Source: Christensenella sp. UBA5893 (GTDB lineage Bacteria; Bacillota; Clostridia; Christensenellales; UBA1242). Taken from it: a DNA stretch of 64,000 bases. Position 1 is the first letter of the stretch. Each line of letters begins with the position of its first letter. The DNA lies in contig DJER01000007.1 in NCBI GenBank assembly GCA_002431905.1, forward strand, positions 1-64,000, written 5' to 3'. Below are positions 1-8,203 of this stretch, one piece after another. The position numbers were made by a program, and so were the translations under genes. Below the pieces are notes generated by a model. The model was not told where the DNA came from and ran no database searches. It worked only from the letters and a program-made list of their open reading frames with translations.

Positions 1-1101
1 GTTGAAGATTTTAAATCGGGTATGCAAAATGTAAGTTACACAATGAATCTTAAACTTGGTAATGGCGATTATTCAAGAAGCCAAGAAAACTTGGCAAAAA
101 TCAATATTAGTTCAGATAACAAAGTTACACCAAAAGAGAATATAACCGGCTTGGTGGTAATCCCAGAAGATTGCAAAATCATATCTGCGGAGACTCAATC
201 AATGCCGAATGGAGATTCTACAATTGATGTTCCAATCAGTCCTTTTGCAAAAAGTGGGGCAACAATATTAGTTTTGCCAAGCACAGTTGAAAGTTGCCAA
301 ACAATGTGTGTTATTGGATGTCAAAAAGTAACAAGAATAACTGGTGTTGAAACTTATGGTAGTAATCAAATGTTCTATGGTCAAACAGGAATATACAGTG
401 CAAGAGCCAAATCAAATGGGGACGGAGTACTTGGTTCAACATATGCTATGTGTTCAAATCTTGAAGCCATAGATTTTGGAGATATCACAGATATTTACGA
501 ATTGTCTTTTATGAGTTGTGGACTAAAGGGAGAGTTGAATATTCCAGGGACAATAAGAACAATAAGAGCAAGTGCATTTCTTAATAATGAAAAAATTTCT
601 ACGATAAGATTGCAAGAAGGGGTTAAGGATATTGAAATAGATTGTTTTGATGAATGTTATTCAGTAAGAAATATATATTTCCCAAAAACTTTGACATCAA
701 TAGTAAATGGTTCTCCTTTTGGTACATCGTTTAATGAAATAAATAGAGATAGTAATGAAGAAGTAAATCTTTATATAGAAGACTTGTCAAACTTGTTAGG
801 CTACAATTATATTATTGCAAGTTGTGAGAAGGGAATAAATCTTTATGTAAACAATGTTTTGGTAAAAGATGTAACAATTCCTAGTACTTCAACAAAAATT
901 GGTGAATATGCCTTTTATACCATGAATATTGAATCAGTTACAATACCTACAAGTATTACAGAAATTGGTCAACAAGCTTTTGAAGGTTGTTTAAGGTTAA
1001 AAACAATAAATTATCAGGGGACACAAGAACAATGGAATGCAATTACAAAAGGCGATGCGTGGGGTTCAAGTGATATTGAAATCAAATACAATGTACAATA
1101 G
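1..1101 (+). CDS. BspA-type leucine-rich repeat surface protein, 5' end outside window
   Basis: The frame is open to the left edge, seven codons before the first internal ATG at 22, so the true start and any signal peptide lie outside the window. The visible ~366 residues contain several LRR_5 (BspA/TpLRR) units with the family pattern of a short strand, 'IP.t...I...AF..c..L': around residues 175-200, 205-230 and, most clearly, 285-345, where 'IGEYAFY', 'SVTIPTSITEIGQQAFEGC' and 'LKTINYQG' follow each other. The extreme C-terminus (after 'YQGTQEQWNAI') is a common ending of BspA-like proteins. Such proteins are secreted or cell-surface adhesins of gut and oral bacteria. A hairpin terminator follows immediately. 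The family call is firm; the ligand and anchoring are unknown. Confidence 0.8.
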   Translation, partial: VEDFKSGMQNVSYTMNLKLGNGDYSRSQENLAKINISSDNKVTPKENITGLVVIPEDCKIISAETQSMPNGDSTIDVPISPFAKSGATILVLPSTVESCQTMCVIGCQKVTRITGVETYGSNQMFYGQTGIYSARAKSNGDGVLGSTYAMCSNLEAIDFGDITDIYELSFMSCGLKGELNIPGTIRTIRASAFLNNEKISTIRLQEGVKDIEIDCFDECYSVRNIYFPKTLTSIVNGSPFGTSFNEINRDSNEEVNLYIEDLSNLLGYNYIIASCEKGINLYVNNVLVKDVTIPSTSTKIGEYAFYTMNIESVTIPTSITEIGQQAFEGCLRLKTINYQGTQEQWNAITKGDAWGSSDIEIKYNVQ

Positions 1102-1117
1102 ATTCGTGATTAACAAA

Positions 1118-1150
1118 AAGAAAGTTGAAAAATTTCAACTTTCTTTTTTT
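1118..1150. terminator. Bidirectional intrinsic terminator between convergent genes
   Basis: A stem of AAGAAAGTTGAAA with TTTCAACTTTCTT closes on a two- to four-base loop and is followed by a T run on the + strand; the A run before it gives a U run on the - strand. It separates the BspA-like gene from the convergent sua5. Confidence 0.85.
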
Positions 1151-1165
1151 AACTAAATATTTTTA

Positions 1166-2161
1166 TTAAATAATATTTCCACTTGCCGATTTTATCATTC
1201 TGTTAAAGAGTGCATCAACCATATCTCCATTATCAAAATATTCACAAAGTATCAAATCATTATTTTCATATTCTCTCAAATAAGTGAACAGGTTTTTGCT
1301 TGCATCTTCACTATTTTCACCCAAAACAACAACATTTTTGTTTTGATATTTATTTACGTTTTCTTTTTTACAAAAGATAACAACATTTTTGCCTTCTTTT
1401 GTTTTTTGTCTATAAATATCATTCATATTTTTTACAACATCATTTTTTATGATAATCATATCGCATTTTGGTTTGTAGTGAGTGTATTTTGTTCCAGGAG
1501 ATTGTGGTATTTTGCTTGTATCCATTTTTGACATTGCAACAAGACCTGTTTTTTCAAGTATCATTTGTGCATTTATTTTCCCTGGGCGTAAGATATATAC
1601 ATAATTTTTGTTTACTCTAACAACAGTGCTTTCAATTCCAATGTCTGTTGCACCACCATCAATTATTAGTGGTATTTTTGTGTTCATATCATCATAAACA
1701 TGTTGGGCAATTGTTGGGCTTGGTCTTTTTGATGTGTTTGCACTTGGTGCAGATATTGGTCTTTGAGAATAGTATATAAACTTTCTTGCAACTTCATTTT
1801 CTGGAATTCTTATTGCAACAGTTTTTCCACCTGCTGTAACTTCATCGCATATTACATCATTTTTTTCAAAAATAATACTGATTGGTCCAGGCATAAAAGC
1901 ATCAATAAGTTTTTGTTGGTTTTCAGTTATTTCGGTAACATACTTTTGTATGTCTTCTTTTTCTGCAAGGTGAACAATAAGTGGGTTATCTTGTGGACGA
2001 CCTTTTGCAATAAAAATTTTTTTAACAGCTTCGGCATTTGTTGCATCTGCACCAAGTCCATAAACAGTTTCTGTTGGGAATGCAACGATTTCGCCATTCT
2101 TAATTAAATTGCCAGCATAAACATATGTAAGCAAACTAGGTTTTTTTACTAATGTTATCAT
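1166..2161 (-). CDS. sua5: Threonylcarbamoyl-AMP synthase (Sua5/YwlC)
   Basis: Makes threonylcarbamoyl-AMP from threonine, bicarbonate and ATP, the first step of t6A37 modification of ANN-decoding tRNAs. The N-terminal ~200 residues are a YrdC domain with 'AFPTETVYGLGADA', 'KGRPQDNPL', 'MPGPISII', 'ISAPSANTSKRPSPT' and 'IDGGATDIGIESTVV'. A Sua5-specific C-terminal domain follows, joined by 'SPGTKYTHYKP'; the total of 331 residues fits the two-domain Sua5 form rather than the short TsaC form. A GTG start ten codons upstream (2191) is possible, but the ATG at 2161 has AAAGGA seven bases before it and gives the usual N-terminus. A likely promoter on this strand is TTAGCA-17-TATAAA just upstream. 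It is a single gene, divergent from the ygjV-like gene. Confidence 0.93.
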   Translation of the reverse strand: MITLVKKPSLLTYVYAGNLIKNGEIVAFPTETVYGLGADATNAEAVKKIFIAKGRPQDNPLIVHLAEKEDIQKYVTEITENQQKLIDAFMPGPISIIFEKNDVICDEVTAGGKTVAIRIPENEVARKFIYYSQRPISAPSANTSKRPSPTIAQHVYDDMNTKIPLIIDGGATDIGIESTVVRVNKNYVYILRPGKINAQMILEKTGLVAMSKMDTSKIPQSPGTKYTHYKPKCDMIIIKNDVVKNMNDIYRQKTKEGKNVVIFCKKENVNKYQNKNVVVLGENSEDASKNLFTYLREYENNDLILCEYFDNGDMVDALFNRMIKSASGNII

Positions 2162-2217
2162 TTGTTTTCCTTTTATATGAAGAATATACACTAATTTTAT
2201 AATTTTGTTAAATTGTT

Positions 2218-2246
2218 TTGCTAAATTTTATTAAAAAATGTACAAT
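2218..2246 (+). promoter_or_regulatory. Promoter of the YgjV-like gene
   Basis: TTGCTA, 17-base spacer, TACAAT; predicted start about 2253, leaving a ~34-base leader with AGGAG before the ATG at 2287. Confidence 0.6.
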
Positions 2247-2286
2247 AGTACTACAATTTTTTAAAAAATCACTATTAGGAGAAAAA

Positions 2287-2811
2287 ATGGAATACTGGAT
2301 TTCACAAGGTTTGTTTGTTATTGGATATATAATTATGCTTTTGGCATACCTTTTTAAAAGAAAAGATGTATTTATGATTTGCAACATTGTTGGTAACGTG
2401 TTTTTGACAAGTGGATATTTGGTCTTGGGTGCATACACAGGGCTTGTTGGGGCAGTGCTAACAATCTTTAGGTGTGCAACTTTTGCTGTGCTTGCCAAAA
2501 AGAATATAAACAAAAATTACATATTTCTAACATTGTTAGAGTTAATTACAATTTTTGGCTTTATATACACTTGGGAAGGGGTGTACAGCATAATTATGCT
2601 TATTGCAAACATCATATTTACATATGCTTGCTGGCAAGACAATCGCACAGTTATGGTGTGGATAAATGTGTATTTTTCTATGTCAATTTTAACATATAAC
2701 GCACTTATTGGAAATATCTCGCCTATAATTATGGAAAGTATATATTCAACAATTTTGATAGTATCATTTTTTATAGGATTATCAAAAAAGAAAAATTTCA
2801 AAAGTGAATAA
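2287..2811 (+). CDS. YgjV family inner-membrane protein
   Basis: A 174-residue very hydrophobic protein with about six transmembrane segments. The pattern of 'GYIIMLLAYLFKRKD', 'NIVGNVFLTSGYLVLGAYTGLVGAVLTIFRC', then 'YTWEGVYSIIMLIANIIFTYACW' resembles the Imp-YgjV family, whose function is not established. The start was placed at 2287 because AGGAG lies seven bases upstream; the longer frame to 2218 would overlap the promoter itself. It is monocistronic, followed directly by the rubrerythrin promoter. Confidence 0.7.
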   Translation: MEYWISQGLFVIGYIIMLLAYLFKRKDVFMICNIVGNVFLTSGYLVLGAYTGLVGAVLTIFRCATFAVLAKKNINKNYIFLTLLELITIFGFIYTWEGVYSIIMLIANIIFTYACWQDNRTVMVWINVYFSMSILTYNALIGNISPIIMESIYSTILIVSFFIGLSKKKNFKSE

Positions 2812-2816
2812 AATGG

Positions 2817-2847
2817 TTGACATAAAACCAAATATATATTTTAATAT
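2817..2847 (+). promoter_or_regulatory. Rubrerythrin promoter
   Basis: TTGACA at 2817-2822 followed by an AT-rich spacer and TAATAT at 2842-2847 (or TTTAAT after 17 bases). It overlaps the end region of the preceding gene by spacing only and drives the rubrerythrin gene. Confidence 0.55.
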
Positions 2848-2851
2848 CGTA

Positions 2852-2873
2852 TGCACATAAAATTGTATGTGCA
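2852..2873 (+). promoter_or_regulatory. Inverted repeat at the 5' end of rubrerythrin mRNA
   Basis: TGCACATA and TATGTGCA, a perfect 8-bp inverted repeat with a six-base AAATTG loop, starts within a few bases of the predicted transcription start. It could be an operator for a redox or metal regulator, or a 5' stabilising hairpin. It does not match the PerR box that I know. Confidence 0.5.
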
Positions 2874-2899
2874 CATATGAAAAAGGAGAAAAAACAAAA

Positions 2900-3436
2900 A
2901 TGAATAAATACGAAGGAACAAAAACAGAACAAAACTTAAAAACTGCATTCGCAGGTGAAAGTCAAGCAAGAAACAAATATACATATTTTGCATCAGTTGC
3001 AAAAAAAGAAGGATATGAACAAATTGCTGATTTATTTTTAAAAACCGCAGACAATGAAAAAGAACATGCAAAAATGTGGTTCAAAGAACTTGGCGAATTA
3101 GGCAACACTGCACATAATCTTGAAGACGCTGCAAACGGCGAAAATTATGAATGGACGGATATGTATGAGGGTTTTGCAAAAACTGCTGAAGAAGAGGGAT
3201 TCAAAGAACTTGCTTTCAAGTTTAGAGCAGTTGCAGAAATTGAAAAACACCACGAAGAAAGATATCGCGCTCTTTTAAGAAATGTTGAAACAAAACAAGT
3301 TTTTGAAAAAAGTGAAGTAAAAGTTTGGGAATGCAGAAATTGCGGACATATTGTCGTTGGAACAAAAGCTCCAGATGTTTGCCCAGTTTGCAATCATCCA
3401 CAAAGTTATTTTGAAATAAGAAAAGAGAATTATTAG
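2900..3436 (+). CDS. rbr: Rubrerythrin (non-haem di-iron peroxidase)
   Basis: A 178-residue cytoplasmic protein that reduces hydrogen peroxide with electrons from its rubredoxin domain; typical of anaerobes. The N-terminal four-helix ferritin-like domain has the expected iron ligands in '[12 protein letters not shown]', '[10 protein letters not shown]', 'EEEGFKELA' and '[13 protein letters not shown]'. The C-terminal rubredoxin-like domain has two CxxC pairs ('CRNCG' and 'CPVCN', about residues 146-164) before the classic 'SYFE' ending. The start at 2900 has AAGGAG eight bases upstream. The length and both domains are complete. Its own promoter and a 5' inverted repeat suggest specific regulation. 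Confidence 0.96.
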   Translation: MNKYEGTKTEQNLKTAFAGESQARNKYTYFASVAKKEGYEQIADLFLKTADNEKEHAKMWFKELGELGNTAHNLEDAANGENYEWTDMYEGFAKTAEEEGFKELAFKFRAVAEIEKHHEERYRALLRNVETKQVFEKSEVKVWECRNCGHIVVGTKAPDVCPVCNHPQSYFEIRKENY

Positions 3437-3447
3437 TACATTGGGTA

Positions 3448-3476
3448 TTGCAAAAGTACTAAAATTGTGTTATAGT
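3448..3476 (+). promoter_or_regulatory. Promoter upstream of 118-residue unknown gene
   Basis: TTGCAA, 17-base spacer, TATAGT. Transcription would start near 3483, so the upstream ATG at 3481 cannot be the start and the SD-preceded ATG at 3505 is used. Confidence 0.65.
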
Positions 3477-3504
3477 TTCTATGAATAATATATTGGAGGT
3501 TAGT

Positions 3505-3861
3505 ATGTATTTGGAAATTGATGAAGGATTATATGCAATGGACGATATCAACTACATAGACTATGTTAAATCTGACAACTGCTTGGTTATTGTTTTTAAG
3601 ATAGACCCAAAGAACCCAACAACTGCAATGCTTCAAGGAACTGAAGCTGACAAAATCTGGAAAATTTGTGGAGCAGAAAAAAGATTTTGTGGTTGCGGAG
3701 AAAAATTGTTTAATTTGCAAAATGTTAACGATGTAAAAAAGAAATCAAAATATTGGGCAGACTTCAAAGACGGAAGATCTTTGGGACTCACAGAAATTGA
3801 ATATAACACCTTGAGTTCTGCATTAAAAAAGTACAATTTTAGTGAAGAGTTTGACAAATAA
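3505..3861 (+). CDS. Conserved-type hypothetical protein
   Basis: 118 residues, soluble, mixed alpha/beta composition, with no family I recognise. It contains a Cys cluster, 'KRFCGCGEK' near the middle, and a charged C-terminus. TTGGAGG lies six bases before the chosen ATG. It has its own promoter and a terminator 20 bases after the stop, so it is a free-standing gene. The good SD, promoter and terminator make it a real gene; the function is unknown. Confidence 0.7.
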   Translation: MYLEIDEGLYAMDDINYIDYVKSDNCLVIVFKIDPKNPTTAMLQGTEADKIWKICGAEKRFCGCGEKLFNLQNVNDVKKKSKYWADFKDGRSLGLTEIEYNTLSSALKKYNFSEEFDK

Positions 3862-3881
3862 GTTTTTTGTAAACTTTCGAC

Positions 3882-3908
3882 AAAACTAGATTTATTCTAG
3901 TTTTTTTT
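3882..3908 (+). terminator. Intrinsic terminator
   Basis: AAACTAGA / TCTAGTTT stem, four- to five-base loop, followed by eight T. Confidence 0.85.
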
Positions 3909-3957
3909 ATTATGTATTTTCTTTTAAATTTCTTTTATTATTTTTTGTGGAGAGTGT

Positions 3958-4248
3958 ATGGAAACAAAAAATGAAAGATTAAAAGAATACTTGGACAAAT
4001 TTTTGGACTTTGTCATAAAATATTCCTACAAAGAGAAAGAACAAATAGATAACGAAACGGTTGCCTATAAAAATGGTATAATTTCAAAAAAGAATTTTGA
4101 CAGTCTAAAAATGCTTCGAAAAGATAACATTTTGATATTAAATAGTTTGGTAACAAATTTGAATAAAGCTTCAAAATTAAGCGAAAAGAATGATAAGTTT
4201 GAAAATCAGATATGCTATTTTATTGATAATATAATTCAAATGGGATAG
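3958..4248 (+). CDS. Small hypothetical protein
   Basis: 96 residues, Lys/Asn/Glu-rich and predicted almost wholly alpha-helical, with no recognised domain, signal peptide or membrane segment. The ATG is preceded by GGAGAG at a normal distance. It lies between the terminator of the previous gene and the promoter of the HAD phosphatase gene. No function can be inferred. Confidence 0.6.
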   Translation: METKNERLKEYLDKFLDFVIKYSYKEKEQIDNETVAYKNGIISKKNFDSLKMLRKDNILILNSLVTNLNKASKLSEKNDKFENQICYFIDNIIQMG

Positions 4249-4253
4249 TCATG

Positions 4254-4282
4254 TTGACATTTGGTATACGAGATGTTATTCT
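4254..4282 (+). promoter_or_regulatory. Promoter of HAD phosphatase gene
   Basis: Consensus TTGACA, exactly 17-base spacer, TATTCT, beginning six bases after the preceding stop codon. Confidence 0.7.
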
Positions 4283-4307
4283 CTTAATAGAATAAAAAGG
4301 GGTGCGT

Positions 4308-5150
4308 ATGCAAACAAAACCAAAGATTGCACTTATTTATGATTTTGATAAAACACTTTCGCCAAAAGATATGCAAGCATATGGATATATTGACAAACTT
4401 GGTGTAAGTGAAGATAAGTTTTGGGATAAGTGTGAAGATTTTTGTAAGAAGAATAAAGCCGACAGCATACTTGGATATATGTATGTTATGGTAGATGAAT
4501 ACAAGAAAAGAAACATAAACCTAACAAAACAAACGCTTGTTGATTGTGGTAAAAATATTGAACTATACAGCGGTGTTAAAACTTGGTTTGAAAGAATAAA
4601 TGAATATGGCAAAAGTGTTGGTGTTAATGTGGAGCACTATATTGTTTCTTCAGGAATAAAAGAAATGATAGAGGGCACAGAGATTGCAAAATATTTTAAG
4701 GAAATTTATGCAGGGTATTTTGTATATAACGACAATAACCAACCAGTTTGGCCGGCCATTGCAATAAATTATACAAACAAAACTCAATATATATACAGAA
4801 TAAATAAAGGTATTTTGAATGTAAATGATAATAGAGTTAATGACCATATGGACCATGACCTAAGACCGATTCCAATGACAAATATGATTTATATTGGCGA
4901 TAGTGCAACAGATATCCCATGTATGCGTCTTATTATGAAAAGTGGTGGATATGCCATTGGTGTCTACAAAGAAGGGGAAAAGAGTGAACAATATTTGTCA
5001 AGTTTGATAAACGGGAATAGAATTAATTTTACTGCCAAAACAGATTATTCAAAAAATAGCGAACTTGAAAAAATTGTAAAAGAAATTATTTTAACAATAA
5101 AACATAAAGATAATTTAAAACAACTTACAAACAAGTGTAAAACAAAATAA
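4308..5150 (+). CDS. HAD-superfamily phosphatase (phosphoserine phosphatase-like fold)
   Basis: 280 residues. Motif I is 'YDFDKTLSP' (catalytic Asp nucleophile and acid/base Asp, about residues 12-14), motif II is 'IVSSGIKEM' (Ser near residue 110) and motif IV is 'YIGDSATDIPCM' (Mg-binding Asp pair near residues 198-202). This makes an active Mg-dependent hydrolase probable. The large insertion between motifs II and IV ('WPAIAINYTNKTQYIYRIN') is typical of the uncharacterised group of HAD proteins found in Bacillota. The substrate is unknown. A GTG two codons upstream is an alternative start; the ATG at 4308 has AAGGGG at a better distance. It has its own consensus promoter. Confidence 0.8.
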   Translation: MQTKPKIALIYDFDKTLSPKDMQAYGYIDKLGVSEDKFWDKCEDFCKKNKADSILGYMYVMVDEYKKRNINLTKQTLVDCGKNIELYSGVKTWFERINEYGKSVGVNVEHYIVSSGIKEMIEGTEIAKYFKEIYAGYFVYNDNNQPVWPAIAINYTNKTQYIYRINKGILNVNDNRVNDHMDHDLRPIPMTNMIYIGDSATDIPCMRLIMKSGGYAIGVYKEGEKSEQYLSSLINGNRINFTAKTDYSKNSELEKIVKEIILTIKHKDNLKQLTNKCKTK

Positions 5151-5152
5151 TA

Positions 5153-5181
5153 TGGACAAAAATTTATCCAAATGATATAAT
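5153..5181 (+). promoter_or_regulatory. Promoter of small membrane protein
   Basis: TGGACA, 17-base spacer, TATAAT, immediately after the HAD gene stop codon; leader of ~20 bases with AAGGAG. Confidence 0.7.
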
Positions 5182-5207
5182 ACGATAAAATAAAAAAGGA
5201 GTTTAGT

Positions 5208-5546
5208 ATGAAGCAAATGTATTTTTTTGTGTTATCAATAATAACAACCGCTTTTGTAATTGGACTTGCATTATTAAAAGTTAATGATGTTGTTGGAGGA
5301 ACTTTGTTTTCAATTCCAACCGAATATCAAAAATATGTTGATTATGCAGTGCAATATGGTGCTTTGACACTTCTTTGTTGCTATGCTTTTGGTGGACTTG
5401 CTGGAAAGGTAATAAAAATAATAATTGGAATATTGCTTTTGCTTGCAATTGCACTTTTTACTATTGCGATTGTTGCACCTCAATGGATACAAGGCATATT
5501 TGGTGGTTCAAAAGGAATAATATCAATTTTAAAAATATTAAGTTAA
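5208..5546 (+). CDS. Small membrane protein
   Basis: 112 residues with three predicted transmembrane segments (about residues 4-24, 48-66 and 70-92) and no signal for secretion. No family is recognised. The SD is AAGGAG, with its own promoter and a terminator right after the stop. The region between helices 1 and 2 ('TEYQKYVDYAVQYG') is amphipathic. It is certainly a gene by its signals; the function is unknown. Confidence 0.75.
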   Translation: MKQMYFFVLSIITTAFVIGLALLKVNDVVGGTLFSIPTEYQKYVDYAVQYGALTLLCCYAFGGLAGKVIKIIIGILLLLAIALFTIAIVAPQWIQGIFGGSKGIISILKILS

Positions 5547-5552
5547 AAAAAG

Positions 5553-5582
5553 GCGTCAATCAAATGATTGATGCTTTTTTAT
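5553..5582 (+). terminator. Intrinsic terminator
   Basis: GCGTCAATC / GATTGATGC stem with a tight loop and six T. Confidence 0.85.
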
Positions 5583-5612
5583 TTGCAAAAGTGATAATTT
5601 TTTGTATATACT
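5583..5612 (+). promoter_or_regulatory. polA promoter predicted to give a leaderless mRNA
   Basis: TTGCAA, 18-base spacer, TATACT ending at 5612. Counting seven bases on gives 5619, the A of the polA ATG. No SD is present before the ATG. It sits directly behind the terminator of the previous gene. Confidence 0.6.
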
Positions 5613-5618
5613 ATAACT

Positions 5619-8126
5619 ATGGAAAAATTATTGATTATAGACGGAAACAGTTTGGCAAATCGTGCATTCTATGCTTTGCCTCTTTTAACAAATAAAGATG
5701 GCGAATATTCAAATGCAGTTTGTGGGTTTGCGAGCATTTTGATAAAATTTATTATTGAGCAAAGCCCTGACTATATTGCAGTTGCTTTTGACCATTCAAA
5801 ACATACATTTAGGACTGATATGTATGCCGAGTATAAAGGCACGAGAAAGCCTTGTCCTGAAGAATTAAGGTCACAATTTGCTCTTTTAAAACAAATGTTG
5901 TCATGTATGAATATAAAAACATTTGAAATTGACGGAATAGAAGCCGATGATATCGTTGGCACAATTTCAAAGCATTCGCCATGCAATAACATAATCTTGT
6001 CTGGGGACAGGGATTTGTTGCAGTTGGTTGATGAGAACACATCAGTTTGGCTTACCAAAAAAGGAATTAGTGAAGTTGAAAAGGTTGATAAAAGTAATAT
6101 GAAAACACTTTTTGGCTTTGAACCAAATCAAGTTGTTGACATGAAAGCTCTAATGGGCGATTCCGCCGACAATATACCGGGGGTTCCAGGAGTTGGTGAA
6201 ATAAAAGCACTTGCACTTGTTCAAGAATTTGGCAGTATAAAAAATGTGTATGAGCATGTTGAAGAAGTAAGGGGCAGAACAAAAGATAATTTAAAAAACA
6301 ACAAAGATTTGGCAATGCTGTCATATGCTCTCGCAACAATAAAAACCGATTGTGCTATTGATGTAAATATTAATGATTTTAAATATGATTTTCCTTTTGA
6401 CGAAGAAGTAAAAGAATTTTTTGAAAAATATGAATTTAAAAATCTACTAAAAAGAGAAGAAATATTTAAAACAGAAGTAATTGAACAAAAAAAGAAAAAG
6501 TCAAAAAAAATAATAGAAATAAAAGAAAAAAATGAGTTAAAAAATGTATTAAATACACAAATAAATACTTTTTCATTTAATTTTTTAAATGATTACCATT
6601 TTTGTATAAATAATGGCGATGAATATTTTATTTCAAGCCAAGAAAATTTATTTTCAAATATTAATTTTGAAATTTTAATGCAAGAAATTTCTCCAATATT
6701 AAAAAATAGCAAAATAAATAAAATAATTTATGACCAAAAATCACATATGCATTTGTCAAAAGAATTTCAAGAAATAAATGGCGACATTTTTGATATTTGC
6801 ATTGCAGAATATTTGCTTAGTGCGGGACTTAAAATTGAAGATAAAATAAGTGTTGGAAGTTATTACACCGAAAAACCAAAAATGGAAAAAGAGCTTGAAG
6901 ATAATGACTTAAATTTTATCTATAACGACATTGAAGTTCCACTTGCAAAAGTTTTGTTTGATATGGAAGAAAACGGTTTTAAAATTGATGAAGATATGCT
7001 AAACGACTTGGCAAAGTTGTATAGCAAAGAACTTGAAGAAATAACTCAAAAAATCTACAAAGAGGCAGGTCAAGAGTTTAACATAAAATCGCCAAAACAA
7101 ATTGCTGATATATTATTTGGCAAGCTTGGATTAAGTGATGAAGGTAACAAAAAGCACAAAACAGATATAGATGTTTTAACTTTTCTTGCAGAAGCTCATC
7201 CAATTGTACCACTCATCATAAGATACAGAAAAATCCAAAAATTATATAACACCTACATTGAAGTTTATCAAAAATTGGTGCGTGAAAAGGGTAATATAAT
7301 ACACACAATTTTCAACCAAACCCTAACATCAACCGGCAGGCTTTCTTCAAGCGAGCCAAATCTTCAAAATATTCCAGTAAGGGATGAAGAAGGCAAAAAT
7401 TTGAGGAAGTTATTTATCTCAAGATTTCCAAATGGCAAGATTGTTTCTGCCGACTATAACCAAATTGAACTTAGGCTCCTTGCAAACTTAACAGAAGATG
7501 AGCATATGATTGCAACATATAACAATGGTGGGGATATCCATACTTCAACTGCTGCAAAGATTTTTAACAGAAATGTGCAAGATGTCACAAAACAAGAACG
7601 CCAAATGGCAAAAGCTGTCAATTTTGGAATTGTGTATGGCATAAGCCCATATGGTCTTGCAAATCAAATTGGGGTTTCGCAAGCACAAGCAAAAGACTTT
7701 ATTAACAAATACTTTCAAGAATTTCCAAGCGTAAAAAGATATATGGACAATGCTGTCATTTTTGCCAGAACAAATGGTTATTCAAGAACAATGTATGGGA
7801 GAATAAGAAAAATACCGGAAATCAATTCGCCAATATATACAACACGTGGTTTCGGCGAAAGAGTTGCAATGAACTCGCCAATTCAAGGAAGTGCTAGCGA
7901 TATAATAAAACTTGCAATGATAAAAGTTTTTAAAGAAATGAAGAAAAATAATTTGCAAAGCAAACTAATTCTGCAAATTCACGACGAACTTATTGTTGAC
8001 ACCAAAGAAGACGAGTTTGAAATTGTTAAAAAGATACTAAAAGATTGTATGGAAAACATCGCAAAACTAAAAATTCCACTTATTGTTGATGTTGAAAGCG
8101 GGAAAACTTGGTACGATGCAAAATAA
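5619..8126 (+). CDS. polA: DNA polymerase I
   Basis: 835 residues. It fills gaps in repair and removes Okazaki primers. The N-terminal 5'-3' exonuclease (residues 1-~290) has 'IDGNSLANRAFYAL', 'GIEADDIVGT', 'SGDRDLLQL' and 'GDSADNIPGVPGVG'. The middle domain (~300-410) is short, AT-rich and lacks the DxE proofreading motifs. The polymerase domain has motif A 'SADYNQIELRLLA' (~610), motif B 'RQMAKAVNFGIVYG' (~657) and motif C 'QIHDEL' (~785). The length is below the usual 870-930 because the dead proofreading domain is shrunken. No SD: the promoter places transcription start at the ATG. The gene stands alone. Confidence 0.96.
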   Translation: MEKLLIIDGNSLANRAFYALPLLTNKDGEYSNAVCGFASILIKFIIEQSPDYIAVAFDHSKHTFRTDMYAEYKGTRKPCPEELRSQFALLKQMLSCMNIKTFEIDGIEADDIVGTISKHSPCNNIILSGDRDLLQLVDENTSVWLTKKGISEVEKVDKSNMKTLFGFEPNQVVDMKALMGDSADNIPGVPGVGEIKALALVQEFGSIKNVYEHVEEVRGRTKDNLKNNKDLAMLSYALATIKTDCAIDVNINDFKYDFPFDEEVKEFFEKYEFKNLLKREEIFKTEVIEQKKKKSKKIIEIKEKNELKNVLNTQINTFSFNFLNDYHFCINNGDEYFISSQENLFSNINFEILMQEISPILKNSKINKIIYDQKSHMHLSKEFQEINGDIFDICIAEYLLSAGLKIEDKISVGSYYTEKPKMEKELEDNDLNFIYNDIEVPLAKVLFDMEENGFKIDEDMLNDLAKLYSKELEEITQKIYKEAGQEFNIKSPKQIADILFGKLGLSDEGNKKHKTDIDVLTFLAEAHPIVPLIIRYRKIQKLYNTYIEVYQKLVREKGNIIHTIFNQTLTSTGRLSSSEPNLQNIPVRDEEGKNLRKLFISRFPNGKIVSADYNQIELRLLANLTEDEHMIATYNNGGDIHTSTAAKIFNRNVQDVTKQERQMAKAVNFGIVYGISPYGLANQIGVSQAQAKDFINKYFQEFPSVKRYMDNAVIFARTNGYSRTMYGRIRKIPEINSPIYTTRGFGERVAMNSPIQGSASDIIKLAMIKVFKEMKKNNLQSKLILQIHDELIVDTKEDEFEIVKKILKDCMENIAKLKIPLIVDVESGKTWYDAK

Positions 8127-8150
8127 TAAGATATATAAAATACAAAATGT

Positions 8151-8180
8151 TTGACTTTAAAAATTTTATTATTGTATAAT
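8151..8180 (+). promoter_or_regulatory. Promoter of GLUG surface protein operon
   Basis: TTGACT, 18-base spacer, TATAAT, then GGGAGG as a strong SD before the ATG at 8204. Confidence 0.65.
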
Positions 8181-8203
8181 AATAAAAAAAGGGAGGGTGA
8201 AAA

